Of a stretch of DNA of 64,000 nucleotides, positions 40,802 through 48,986 are shown piece after piece. Each line of letters opens with the position of its first letter. Positions within the stretch are counted from its first letter, which is position 1. A program made the position numbers and the translations under genes. The stretch comes from Agromyces bracchium (GTDB lineage Bacteria; Actinomycetota; Actinomycetes; Actinomycetales; Microbacteriaceae), in contig NZ_WMLB01000006.1 of the NCBI RefSeq assembly GCF_009709675.1, forward strand, positions 62,001-126,000. Direction: 5' to 3'. Below the pieces are notes generated by a model. It saw only the letters and a list, made by a program, of their open reading frames with translations, had not been told where the DNA came from and ran no database searches.

Positions 40802-42525
40802 GCCGGCGGCGAGGGGCGGCCGGCCTCGTTCCGATGCTGGGGTGGATCCGCTCCTACGACCGGCGGTGGCTCCGCGGCGACCTGATCGCCGGGGTGACGG
40901 TCGCCGCACTGATCGTGCCGAAGAACCTCGGGTACGCGGGCATCGCGGGCATCCCGCTTCAGAACGGCCTGTACGCCGCGGCCGCCGCCGCCATCCTGTA
41001 CGCCGTCTTCGGGACCAGCCGCCAGATCTCCATGGGGCCGAGCTCGGCGCTGGCCGCCGTGGCCGCCAGCGCGGTGCTCGTCAGCGGCCTGACCGACCAA
41101 GCCGAAATCGCCTCCTTCGTCGCGGGCATCACCCTGGCGTCCGGCGTCCTCTTCCTGATCCTCTTCGTGCTCCGGATGGGCTGGGTCGCGCAGTTCCTGT
41201 CGCGCGCGGTGGTCACCGGGTTCCTCTTCGGGGCCGCCATCGACGTCGTGATCTCGGAGCTGCCGAAGCTCACCGGCACGGAGGCGAGCGGCTCCAACTC
41301 GTTCCAGGAACTGTGGTCGTGGTTCGGCACGCTGGGCGACACGAATCGCGCGACGCTCATCGTGGGCGTCGCGTCGTTGGTCGTCGTCTTCGGAGTGAGG
41401 GTCGTCGCGCCGCGCGTTCCCGGGGCATTGGTCCTCGTGGTCGGCGGGCTGATCGCCTCGTCGCTGCTGGATCTCGGCGACCGCGGCGTCGCCCTCGTGG
41501 GCGATGTCCCACGCGGCCTGCCGTCGTTCGCGGTCCCGGACCTCGGCCTGATGTGGGAGAACGCGTCGACCGTGGCGATCGCTGCGGTCGCTCTCGTCCT
41601 GATCGGGTTCTCGCAGACGGCCGGCGACGCGCGCGCGTTCGCGGCCAAGCACCGCTACCAGGTCGACATCGACCAGGAGTCGGTCGCCCAGGGGCTTGCG
41701 AACGCGGGCGCCGGACTCTTCCAGGGCATGCCGGTCTCGACCAGCCTCTCGGCGAGTTCGCTGAACGACCACTCGGGTGCCCGCACCGGGTTGGCATCGC
41801 TGACGTCCGGGGTCACCGTGCTGCTCACGCTCCTCGTGCTCGCCCCACTGTTCTCCGAACTGCCGAAGCCGGTGCTCGCCGCGCTCATCATCGAGGCGGT
41901 TGTGATGGGCATGATCAACATCCCGGAGATGCGGCGCCTCGCCCGCGTCCAGCCGTTCGACTTCTGGATCGCGGTCGCCGCGATCGTCGGCACCCTCGCC
42001 TTCGGCGTGCTGGCCGGGGTCATGATCGGCATCGGACTCTCGCTGCTCTGGCTCATCGGGGTGGCCACCCACCCCAGCATCCCGACGCTCGCCCGGCAGC
42101 CCGGCACGGAGGTCTTCCGCGACGTGAGCGAGTTCCCGGACGGCGAGTCGACCCCGGGGGTCGTGGTGATCCGCATGGACGGAGGGCTGTTCTTCGCGAC
42201 CTCGGATGCGCTCGAGGATCGGGTGCGCGAGATCATCCACTCGACCCCGGGGCTCGGCGGCGTCGTGCTCGACTGCGCGGGAATCAACTTCATCGACTCC
42301 CAGGGCTCCGCCAAGCTGAACGATGTCGTCACGCTGACGCAGGACTCGGCCGTGACCCTTCGCCTCGCCCGGCTCAAGCGCGCCGTCCGCGCAACGCTCG
42401 CACGAGACGGGGTGCTCGAGCGCATCGGAGCCGGCAACATCCACGGGAACGTCGCCCGAGCGGTGCAGGCGCAGATCGACGCACCACCACCGCCCACCGA
42501 CGGCGACCGACCCGCGGACGCGTGA
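40798..42525 (+). CDS. SulP-family anion transporter with STAS domain
   Basis: A 575-residue SulP protein. About 11-14 membrane helices span residues 25-430, including the family blocks GDLIAGVTVAALIVPKNLGYAGIAGIPLQNGLYAA and FQGMPVSTSLSASSLNDHSGARTGLASL. The C-terminal STAS domain runs from about 445 (VVVIRMDGGLFFATSD, then VVLDCAGINFIDSQGSAKL). Members carry sulfate, bicarbonate or dicarboxylates; the substrate is not decided by sequence. It converges on the Pr6Pr gene across a strong hairpin. Confidence 0.93.
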   Translation: MSRRRGAAGLVPMLGWIRSYDRRWLRGDLIAGVTVAALIVPKNLGYAGIAGIPLQNGLYAAAAAAILYAVFGTSRQISMGPSSALAAVAASAVLVSGLTDQAEIASFVAGITLASGVLFLILFVLRMGWVAQFLSRAVVTGFLFGAAIDVVISELPKLTGTEASGSNSFQELWSWFGTLGDTNRATLIVGVASLVVVFGVRVVAPRVPGALVLVVGGLIASSLLDLGDRGVALVGDVPRGLPSFAVPDLGLMWENASTVAIAAVALVLIGFSQTAGDARAFAAKHRYQVDIDQESVAQGLANAGAGLFQGMPVSTSLSASSLNDHSGARTGLASLTSGVTVLLTLLVLAPLFSELPKPVLAALIIEAVVMGMINIPEMRRLARVQPFDFWIAVAAIVGTLAFGVLAGVMIGIGLSLLWLIGVATHPSIPTLARQPGTEVFRDVSEFPDGESTPGVVVIRMDGGLFFATSDALEDRVREIIHSTPGLGGVVLDCAGINFIDSQGSAKLNDVVTLTQDSAVTLRLARLKRAVRATLARDGVLERIGAGNIHGNVARAVQAQIDAPPPPTDGDRPADA

Positions 42526-42577
42526 AGGCGAGCGGCCCGACGGTTCGCGTCGATCGTCGGCGCGTCACCGCCGCGGC

Positions 42578-42617
42578 GACGCGATGCGGATGCCGCGAAC
42601 GACATCCGCATCGCGTC
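42578..42617. terminator. perfect 15-bp hairpin terminator
   Basis: GACGCGATGCGGATG at 42578-42592 and its exact inverse at 42603-42617 enclose a ten-base loop. It lies between the convergent SulP and Pr6Pr genes. Confidence 0.75.
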
Positions 42618-42624
42618 CCCGGGG

Positions 42625-43416
42625 TCAGCCTGCGGCGGGGCCCGACGGACGCCGGTGGCGACGGAACCACGCGGCGATCAGGCCAGGAACGGCACTGATC
42701 CGCACCCGCTCTGCTCCGACTCGCGCAGCGGCGTGGCGCTCGCGGTACCGGCCGATGCCGATGATGGCGACGCCGAGCAGCAGGAACGCGAACAGGATGC
42801 CGCCGATGTACGCGAACGACGAACCGTAGCCGGCGATGTGCGGGTCGAGGAACCCGTACGGGTACCACCACTCCGCGCTGCCATCGGGGTTCGGCACGAG
42901 TTCGCCGCGGATCATCGTGTAGACCGTCCACACGAGCGGGTAGCTGACGATCACCCCGAGCGCCCGCCACGGGAGCCCGCGGCGCCTGGTGGCGAAGAGC
43001 AGGTCGAGCACGAAGTAGAGCGGGAGCACGACGTGCAGCGTCTCCGTGGCCCACGAGTCCAGGTTCGCGACCCAGAGCGGGTCGGTCGCGGCGATCGCCG
43101 GCGGCTCCCCGCGCAGCAGCACGTTGAACACGACCCCGAGCAGGATCACCGGCCCGGCGACCGCGGCGATCGCCAACGCGATGCCGACGGGCTCGGGCGA
43201 GGTGCCGCGATGGATCCGCATCCAGTGCGCAGCGATCGACAGCACGATCACGCTGAGGATCGACGAGACGATCGTGAACATGCTGAAGTAGTTCGCCAGC
43301 ACGAGGCCGAGATCCTGGCCGTCGCGCATCGCGCGATCGATGTTGACCAAAAGTCCGGCGAGGACGCCCGAACCCGCGACCATCGCGGCGGCGACCCTGA
43401 ACCATACCCAACGCAT
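42625..43416 (-). CDS. Pr6Pr-family integral membrane protein
   Basis: A 263-residue protein with six to seven membrane helices and the Pr6Pr (FAR-17a/AIG1-like) pattern: ANYFSMFTIVSSILSVIVL near residue 42, LHVVLPLYFVLDLLFATRR, and SYPLVWTVYTMIRGELV followed by YPYGFLDPHIAGYGSSFAYIGGILFAFLLLG. The role of bacterial members is unknown; eukaryotic AIG1/ADTRP relatives hydrolyse fatty-acid esters of hydroxy fatty acids through a Thr/His pair. The 43417-43585 spacer upstream shows nothing else. Confidence 0.85.
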   Translation of the reverse strand: MRWVWFRVAAAMVAGSGVLAGLLVNIDRAMRDGQDLGLVLANYFSMFTIVSSILSVIVLSIAAHWMRIHRGTSPEPVGIALAIAAVAGPVILLGVVFNVLLRGEPPAIAATDPLWVANLDSWATETLHVVLPLYFVLDLLFATRRRGLPWRALGVIVSYPLVWTVYTMIRGELVPNPDGSAEWWYPYGFLDPHIAGYGSSFAYIGGILFAFLLLGVAIIGIGRYRERHAAARVGAERVRISAVPGLIAAWFRRHRRPSGPAAG

Positions 43417-43585
43417 GAGAACCCCCCAGATTCACTGGAGTCGAGTTCGGGTTGAGCAAGTTGTAGTGCCTCGCAGCACTCAGCCGCTCGAAGTCTGGCG
43501 TAAAGACTGAGGAAATCTCGACGGAGGGTTCTCTCCGCTGTGGGAAAGCTCCAAATCGCGCGGAGCGAGGCAGCCACGAAGCGAC

Positions 43586-43902
43586 TCAGCGCGGCAGCGG
43601 GTTCGGGCCGGTCGCGGTGACGAGCCGCTGCGGCACCCAGCCCTCCACGTGACGGATGCCGTCGAACGTCGCGCCCTGCAGCTCGACGACCTCGCGGAGC
43701 GGCCGCTGATGGAACTTCACGTGCGTGAAGTCCTCGAACAGCACGTAGTACGGCTCGTTCCACTCGTTCTGGAACTGCTGGCCGGTCAGCACCCGCCCAG
43801 GTCGTACGGCGCGATGTCGATCCCTCGCGCGAGCAGTCGGTCGCGCTGCTGCGCGGTGAACGCCGCGTAGTCCCCGATGATGTCGCCCACCGGATCGGCC
43901 AT
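43586..43902 (-). pseudogene. small conserved-looking gene with a one-base frameshift
   Basis: From ATG 43902, with GGGAGG ahead, the frame encodes MADPVGDIIGDYAAFTAQQ and IDIAPYDLG, then runs into TGA at about 43785. The next frame continues at once from about 43796 with RVLTGQQFQNEWNEPYYVLFED and on to WVPQRLVTATGPNPLPR. One missing G near 43797 (GGGCGGG where GGGGCGGG would restore the frame) explains it; the joined product would be 105 residues. I do not recognise the family. It could be a true mutation or a homopolymer sequencing error. Confidence 0.6.
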
Positions 43903-43997
43903 CGCCCGCCTCCCCTCGGCGTCATCCTAGGACCGGCCCACCTGGGCCGCACGCGGTGGCAGACTCGACCTCATCCATCGATGGCGAGGAGGCCACG

Positions 43998-45107
43998 ATG
44001 CGCACCGACCCCGCGGCATCCGCTGCCGGCAACCCCGACGATTACCGGCGGTTCGGCCTGGACCCGCGATCGATCGAGCCGTGGGAGGACGGCGCCCGCA
44101 CCGAGAATCGCCCGGGCACCTACGAATGGTGGTACTTCGACGCGCACCTCGACGACGGTTCGAAACTCGTCGTGGTGTTCCAGAACAAGGACGCCGTCTC
44201 ACCGAACCGGCCGCTGTCGCCGTTGCTGCGCATCAACCTCGACCTGCCCGACGGCCGCACGATCGAGAAGCTGCAGTCGTTGCCCGCCGACTCGTGGTCG
44301 GCCGCGACCGATCACTGCGACGTCCGCGTCGGCGCCGACCGGTTCGAGGGCGACCTGCACACCTACCGCATCACCGCGGCCGTCGACGAGGTCGCGATCG
44401 AGGTGACGCTCACCGGCGACATCCCGCCGTGGCGGCCGGGCACCGGCCACCTCGTGTTCGGCGCCGACCGCGCCGACGTGTTCGCCTGGCTCCCATCGGT
44501 GCCGCAGGGCACGGTGACGGGTACCCTCACGCTCGACGGTGCGACGCGGGCGATCTCGGGCGTCGGGTACCACGACCACAACTGGGGCAACGTGCCGCTG
44601 CCGAGCATCGTGCACGACTGGTACTGGGCGCGCGGGCAAGCGGGCCCGTACAGCGTCATCGCTTCCTACATCACGGCCGTCGAGAAGCTCGGCTTCCAGG
44701 CGATCCCGGTGTTCATGCTCGCGCGCGACGGTGAGATCGTGGCGGATGACGCGTCCCGCGTGCGCTTCGAGACCGACGACGTGTTCACCGATGGGGTCAC
44801 CGGCAAGCCCGTGGCATCCGTCGTTCGCTACACCTACGCCGATGGGGACGACGAGATCGTCGTCGAGTTCACGCGCGAGCGAGACCTCGTGCGTGCGCGC
44901 ATGGCCGACGAGCTGTCGCCGGTCAAGCGACTGCTCGCCCGACTCGCCCGCTTCGACGGCGCCTACCTGCGCTTCGCCGGGCCGATCACCGTCACGGTGC
45001 GTCGCGGCGGCGCGCTCGTCGAACGGCACGGCGACGAGGCGATCTGGGAGCTCATGTACTTCGGGCGGGCGCGAGCGATCCCTGTGCAGGGCGCGACCTC
45101 CGCCTGA
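43998..45107 (+). CDS. AttH/CrtC lipocalin-like hydrolase-type protein
   Basis: A 369-residue protein of the tandem lipocalin-like CrtC/AttH fold (carotenoid 1,2-hydratase, diels-alderase and attH proteins). Features are the N-terminal YEWWYFDAHLDDGSKLVVVF, GYHDHNWGN with the following HDWYWARGQAGPYSVIASYI, and the C-terminal beta-rich WELMYFGRAR. Without a carotenoid cluster the substrate is unknown; related proteins act on terpenoids or polyketides. GAGGAGGCCACG stands before the ATG. A VOC gene follows 24 bases downstream, probably in the same transcript. Confidence 0.75.
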   Translation: MRTDPAASAAGNPDDYRRFGLDPRSIEPWEDGARTENRPGTYEWWYFDAHLDDGSKLVVVFQNKDAVSPNRPLSPLLRINLDLPDGRTIEKLQSLPADSWSAATDHCDVRVGADRFEGDLHTYRITAAVDEVAIEVTLTGDIPPWRPGTGHLVFGADRADVFAWLPSVPQGTVTGTLTLDGATRAISGVGYHDHNWGNVPLPSIVHDWYWARGQAGPYSVIASYITAVEKLGFQAIPVFMLARDGEIVADDASRVRFETDDVFTDGVTGKPVASVVRYTYADGDDEIVVEFTRERDLVRARMADELSPVKRLLARLARFDGAYLRFAGPITVTVRRGGALVERHGDEAIWELMYFGRARAIPVQGATSA

Positions 45108-45131
45108 ACGGCAGCGCCCTACGATGAGCGG

Positions 45132-45542
45132 ATGCCGCTCTTCGACCACCTCGGGATCTCCGTCGAGGACCTCCCCCGCTCCATCGCCCAGTTCGACCCC
45201 GTGATGACGGCGCTCGGCTGCACCCGGCAGGACGCCGACACCGGCGTGTCCTGGTACAAGGGCGAGGAGGAGCTGATCCTGAGGCCCGCCCGCGAGCCCG
45301 GCACCGGCCCGCACCGGCACGGCCGCGTCGGATGGCAGCATCTCGCGTTCGCCGTCGACTCGCGCGACGAGGTCGACCGGCTGCACGCGATCGCGATGGA
45401 CGCGGGCTGGACGGCCGTCCGCGAGCCCAAGCCCTACCCGCGGTTCAACGAGCGCTACTACGCGTCGTTCGTCGAGGAGGACAACGGCATCCGCATCGAG
45501 TTCATGTTCAACCCACCGCGGGACGCCGCTACCTCGGGCTGA
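45132..45542 (+). CDS. VOC-family (glyoxalase/dioxygenase fold) protein
   Basis: A 136-residue vicinal-oxygen-chelate protein with paired beta-alpha-beta-beta-beta units: FDHLGISVEDLPRSIAQF at the start, HGRVGWQHLAFAVDSRDEVDR in the middle and YYASFVEEDNGIRIEFMF at the end. The metal ligands His (near residue 6), His (near 74) and Glu (near 127) are present, so it is probably a metalloenzyme. Substrate unknown; closely follows the CrtC-like gene. Confidence 0.85.
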   Translation: MPLFDHLGISVEDLPRSIAQFDPVMTALGCTRQDADTGVSWYKGEEELILRPAREPGTGPHRHGRVGWQHLAFAVDSRDEVDRLHAIAMDAGWTAVREPKPYPRFNERYYASFVEEDNGIRIEFMFNPPRDAATSG

Positions 45543-45866
45543 CGACAGGCGGATCGCACGTCCCGATCGCGGGCCGACGCGGCTGCGGATCGATCGGGTA
45601 CCGCTCACGCCCTCGTCGACAAGTTGCGCGAGGCGAGGGGACGATCGACGCGCCGGCACCCTGCCGCTGACGGTGCCGAACCGGCCCACCGCCACCGCCG
45701 CGAGGACTGACTCGGCCGTTTGACCCCGCTCGAGTTCGAGAGCATCATGAACTTCGAGACCACCAAGAGGACCGACCTTCCCCTCGCGGCATCAACCGGC
45801 GTGGTCGCCCCAGGTGGCGTACGTCGCGTTCGTCACCGAGTCCCTCGTCAAACCCAGGAGTCTCCC
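45543..45866. other. spacer without a recognised gene
   Basis: About 320 bases between the VOC and GT87-type genes. An in-frame extension of the downstream gene reaches 45720 but has no ribosome site and low-complexity sequence, so I treat it as leader. No hairpin or other feature stands out. Confidence 0.4.
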
Positions 45867-47108
45867 GTGCCGCAAGTCATGCGTCGTCTGCGGGACCCAC
45901 TCCTCTGGCTCATCGCCGTTAGCGTGGGTTTGGCACTCAGCGTGCAGCGCCTCCCCGACGCCAGCCAGCGCTCCGCCGGTGTCGGAGCGGTCGACCTCCG
46001 CATCTTTCTGGATGCGGCACAGAGTGTCGTGGCGGGCGAGAGCGTGTACGACGTCGACGGCTACGTCTATCTCCCCTTCGTGGCGTGGAGCCTCCTCGGC
46101 GCAACGGATATGAGGAGCACCATCACGCCGTGGGCGATCGCGGCGATCGCGGCTGCGTGGTGCATCGCGGTCGTGACGCTCGTGCCGCTGTGGGACAGGC
46201 TGACCCGATGGCAGCGACCTGTCGTGTTCGGTGTCGCCCTGGTCGCGCTGCTCTACAATAAGGTGACCCTGAACCAACTCGAGCTGGGCCAGGTCGACTT
46301 CTTCGTCCTACTCCTACTGGCAGGCGCCGCCACGGCCGCCTGGTACCGGCGGAGTGCTGCCTCCGGGGCATTGATCGCGGTCGCCGCCCTCGTGAAGACC
46401 TGGCCGGTCCTCATCGGCGTGTGGCTGTTGAGATCCTCGGAGTCGAGACCCCTCCGTGCCCTGGCCGGTGCGCTGATCGCGGGGACCGCCGGGGTGCTCG
46501 CCGCAACCGCCCTGTCGGGTCCCACGATGATCCCCGAGTGGGTCAGCCGGACCATCGAGCTGAGCCGCCAGGATCTGGTCTCATTCTCCGTGTGGGGCGC
46601 CGGTGTCGAACTGTTCACCGCCGACAGCGCTGGCGGGCCGCTCGTCGTCTCGCCCGTGCTGGCCGTCGTCCTTCCCTGGGTGCTGGCAGGCGGAGTCGCT
46701 GCGCTGATCGTCATCGCCCTGCGGTGGCCCGGGGACCACGGGCTCGCAATGTGGAATGTCGCAGGCGCGGTCGTGCTCCTGCTCCCGGTGTCGCACATCT
46801 CCTATCGCCTGCTGATGCTCCCACTCGTGTGGACGTGGCTCGCCATCTGCATGTCTCGCCGATACACGACGGCGACTCGACGAGTCGCGGTGATCGCCCT
46901 GGTCGCGACTTCGTTCTTCTGGATCGTGACGTTCCGATTCGCAGCGTACCTCGCCGCCATGGGCAGCACCGGGCTCTACGTCGCCGTCATGTTGTCGACG
47001 ATGCTGGCGTTGGCGGCATCGGTGTTCGCCGCACGCGCGCTCGACGTCAGCACCGAAGGTCCTCGTGATCGTCCAGCGTCAGGTCGGTCCCGCTCGCAGA
47101 TCCGGTGA
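45867..47108 (+). CDS. GT87 (DUF2029)-type polyprenol-phosphate mannosyltransferase-like membrane protein
   Basis: A 413-residue protein with about ten membrane helices. The N-terminal loop VDLRIFLDAAQSVVAGESVYDVDGYVYLPF carries the acidic and Tyr residues typical of the GT-C family 87 (PimE-like) glycosyltransferases, which transfer mannose or arabinose from polyprenyl-phosphate donors outside the membrane. GTG 45867 is chosen because CCAGGAG lies six to seven bases before it. Codon use looks slightly less GC-biased than in the neighbours. Confidence 0.75.
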   Translation: MPQVMRRLRDPLLWLIAVSVGLALSVQRLPDASQRSAGVGAVDLRIFLDAAQSVVAGESVYDVDGYVYLPFVAWSLLGATDMRSTITPWAIAAIAAAWCIAVVTLVPLWDRLTRWQRPVVFGVALVALLYNKVTLNQLELGQVDFFVLLLLAGAATAAWYRRSAASGALIAVAALVKTWPVLIGVWLLRSSESRPLRALAGALIAGTAGVLAATALSGPTMIPEWVSRTIELSRQDLVSFSVWGAGVELFTADSAGGPLVVSPVLAVVLPWVLAGGVAALIVIALRWPGDHGLAMWNVAGAVVLLLPVSHISYRLLMLPLVWTWLAICMSRRYTTATRRVAVIALVATSFFWIVTFRFAAYLAAMGSTGLYVAVMLSTMLALAASVFAARALDVSTEGPRDRPASGRSRSQIR

Positions 47109-47194
47109 GCTCCTGTCGCCTGACGAATCGAGCGTGTCGAACTCGTCGCGCGTCGTAGGCGTTCGGCCACCGGTCTTCGGTGAGGCATTCCACA

Positions 47195-47219
47195 GGGCGG
47201 CGGCAGATGACCGCCGCCC
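47195..47219. terminator. hairpin between convergent genes
   Basis: GGGCGGCGG at 47195-47203 pairs perfectly with CCGCCGCCC at 47211-47219 across a seven-base loop, between the GT87-type gene and the racemase-family gene. Confidence 0.7.
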
Positions 47220-47229
47220 CGCGGATCGG

Positions 47230-47967
47230 CTAGATGAAGCCGTCGTACGCGCGACGGACCACGCTCGAGTGGATCCAGTCGATGAGCGTGAGGTAGTCCC
47301 AGACCGGCAGGCCGGTGGCATCCTGGATCTGCTTCGCGTACGGCGGCATGTCGCTGCACTCGAGCAGCAGTCCGCCGATGTCGGGGTGGTCCTCCACGAG
47401 CCGGACCGCGGCGCCGACGACCTCGTCCCGCACCTGTTCGAGGTCCATCCAGCCCTGGTCCTCGAGGATCGCGGCGCGGAATCCGGGACTGTGCTCCATG
47501 CCGGCGATCACGATCGGCGCGTCCTCGCGGATGCCCACGCCGGCGAGCATCGCCTGGTCGAGGCTGCTCTGCTTGGCGCAGAGGATGCCGAGCCGCTGCT
47601 GCGGCTGGAGCGCACCGAGCACCATCGGGACCTGGCAGAGGCTCGACAGGAACACCGGCACGGGCAGGGCCTCGGCGAGCTCGCGCTGGAAGCGGGCGAA
47701 GTACCCGCACGCACCCACGATCGCCCGGCAGCCATCGTCGACCAGCTCGCTGGCCGCCGCGAGGATCGGGTCGAGTAGGGTCGGATCGCCACCGATGAGC
47801 CGCGGGCTGTCAGCCCCCTCGACGACCTTGAACCGTACCGGATAGTCGTACGTCGACGCGTTCGCGACGTTGCCAGGGATGATCGGGTACCCCGTGTTCA
47901 GGAGCAGGATCCCGATCGAATGGCCGGCCATCATCTGCGCGGCAGGCTGGTGGATGATCGTGCCCAT
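47230..47967 (-). CDS. aspartate/glutamate racemase superfamily protein
   Basis: A 245-residue protein of the Asp/Glu/hydantoin racemase fold. It shows the two catalytic-type cysteines, in IVGACGYFARFQ near residue 87 and LLLECSDMPPYA near 195, with SLCQVPMVLGAL and QRLGILCAKQSSL between them. Members are cofactor-free racemases or related maleate isomerases and decarboxylases. GAGGGGGAGCAGC precedes the ATG. It stands alone, divergent from the ArsR gene. Confidence 0.82.
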   Translation of the reverse strand: MGTIIHQPAAQMMAGHSIGILLLNTGYPIIPGNVANASTYDYPVRFKVVEGADSPRLIGGDPTLLDPILAAASELVDDGCRAIVGACGYFARFQRELAEALPVPVFLSSLCQVPMVLGALQPQQRLGILCAKQSSLDQAMLAGVGIREDAPIVIAGMEHSPGFRAAILEDQGWMDLEQVRDEVVGAAVRLVEDHPDIGGLLLECSDMPPYAKQIQDATGLPVWDYLTLIDWIHSSVVRRAYDGFI

Positions 47968-48048
47968 GCTGCTCCCCCTCGCGTCGCCGTCGACGGCCGG
48001 ACCCCGATCCACGGTACAACCGCTCCAGACGCTCGCTCAGAAGATACA

Positions 48049-48082
48049 TTGAACTTTCCGGTTCAGTGTCCTACACTGAACC
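48049..48082 (+). promoter_or_regulatory. ArsR-operon promoter with overlapping palindrome; leaderless start
   Basis: TTGAAC (48049-48054) and TACACT (48072-48077) are spaced by 17 bases, a strong sigma-70-type promoter. The -10 ends seven bases before the ArsR ATG at 48085, so the mRNA is probably leaderless. The perfect dyad GGTTCAGTGT-CCT-ACACTGAACC at 48060-48082 covers the -10, as expected for an ArsR-type autorepressor. Confidence 0.8.
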
Positions 48083-48084
48083 AC

Positions 48085-48441
48085 ATGGTTCAACATGAGG
48101 TGCTCGACCGGGCGTTCGCCGCCCTCGGCGACACCACCCGACGCGACATCCTGATGCGGCTCGGCGACGGGCCCGCCACGATCAGCGAGCTGGCCGAGTC
48201 AGCGGGGATGACCCTCACCGGCATCCGCAAGCACGTCGACGTGCTCGTCGACGCGGGGCTCGCCACCACCGAGAAGGTCGGACGCACCCGGCAGTGCCGG
48301 CTGGGCGCCGAGCGATTGGACGACGCCATGGCGTGGATCTCCTTCTACCAGCGCCTCTGGGAGCGCCGTCTCGACGGTCTCGAGGCCTACTTCACCCTCC
48401 GCGACGGCACGCGGAACGACACCGGACAGGACGCATCATGA
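48085..48441 (+). CDS. ArsR-family regulator
   Basis: A 118-residue winged-helix protein of the metalloregulator-like ArsR family, of the type that accompanies SRPBCC/AHSA1 genes. The core is LDRAFAALGDTTRRDILMRLGDGPATISELAESAGMTLTGIRKHVDVLVDAGL. Metal-binding cysteines of classical ArsR are absent (only one Cys, in RQCRLG), so a non-metal signal is likely. The palindrome over its promoter suggests autorepression. Its stop overlaps the AHSA1 start. Confidence 0.92.
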   Translation: MVQHEVLDRAFAALGDTTRRDILMRLGDGPATISELAESAGMTLTGIRKHVDVLVDAGLATTEKVGRTRQCRLGAERLDDAMAWISFYQRLWERRLDGLEAYFTLRDGTRNDTGQDAS

Positions 48442-48923
48442 CCGAGCACGCAGGCGGCACCGCCGCCGACACCACGACCGAGACCCTCGAGCTGCGCGCC
48501 TCGCGCACGCTCCCCGCGACGCCCGAGGAGGTCTTCGACGCCTACACCGACGCCGAGCAGCAGAAGATCTGGTTCTCGATCCTCGACGAGGAGCCGGGCG
48601 TCGTCGAGATCGAGGTCGACCTGCGCGTCGGCGGCCGGCAGGTCGCCGTCTGGGGACCCGACCGCGACACGCTCTTCCGCGAGGAGCAGGTGTTCCTCGA
48701 GATCGACCGTCCGCACCGGCTCGTCACCGAGTCGACCGGCAGCGACCCGAGCGGGCAGACGCTGACCACGCACATCGTCGTCACCTTCGAGCCAGTCGAC
48801 GGCGGCACGCTCATGAGCGTCGTGCAGTCCGGCTTCCCGACGCCCGAGTTCCGCGACTTCTTCGCCTCGCAGGCCTGGGTCGGCGCGTTCGACCGCATCG
48901 AGGCGTACCTCGTGCGTCGCTGA
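48438..48923 (+). CDS. SRPBCC/AHSA1 (START-like) domain protein
   Basis: A 161-residue AHSA1-type protein: LRASRTLPATPEEVFDAYTDAEQQKIWF opens the helix-grip fold, followed by EVDLRVGGRQVAVWG, HIVVTFEPVDGGTLMSVVQSGFPT and the long C-terminal helix ending FDRIEAYLVRR. Such proteins bind hydrophobic ligands and are almost always paired with an ArsR regulator, as here. Cytoplasmic; ligand unknown. Confidence 0.9.
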   Translation: MTEHAGGTAADTTTETLELRASRTLPATPEEVFDAYTDAEQQKIWFSILDEEPGVVEIEVDLRVGGRQVAVWGPDRDTLFREEQVFLEIDRPHRLVTESTGSDPSGQTLTTHIVVTFEPVDGGTLMSVVQSGFPTPEFRDFFASQAWVGAFDRIEAYLVRR

Positions 48924-48926
48924 CGC

Positions 48927-48978
48927 CTACGCCGTCCACCACGGCCGCAGCGGCAGGTCGCCCACGCCCCCGCGGTCG
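48927..48978 (-). pseudogene. 3' end remnant of a cfa-like methyltransferase gene (distal piece)
   Basis: On the minus strand this piece encodes DRGGVGDLPLRPWWTA and a stop, nearly identical to the last codons of the intact methyltransferase gene at 57209-58579 (about three base differences over 50). Nothing upstream in the same frame continues it; instead the 4.4-kb hydrolase/TetR block begins. The matching next piece of the same gene end lies at 53371. Confidence 0.7.
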
Positions 48979-48986
48979 ATGACGAC

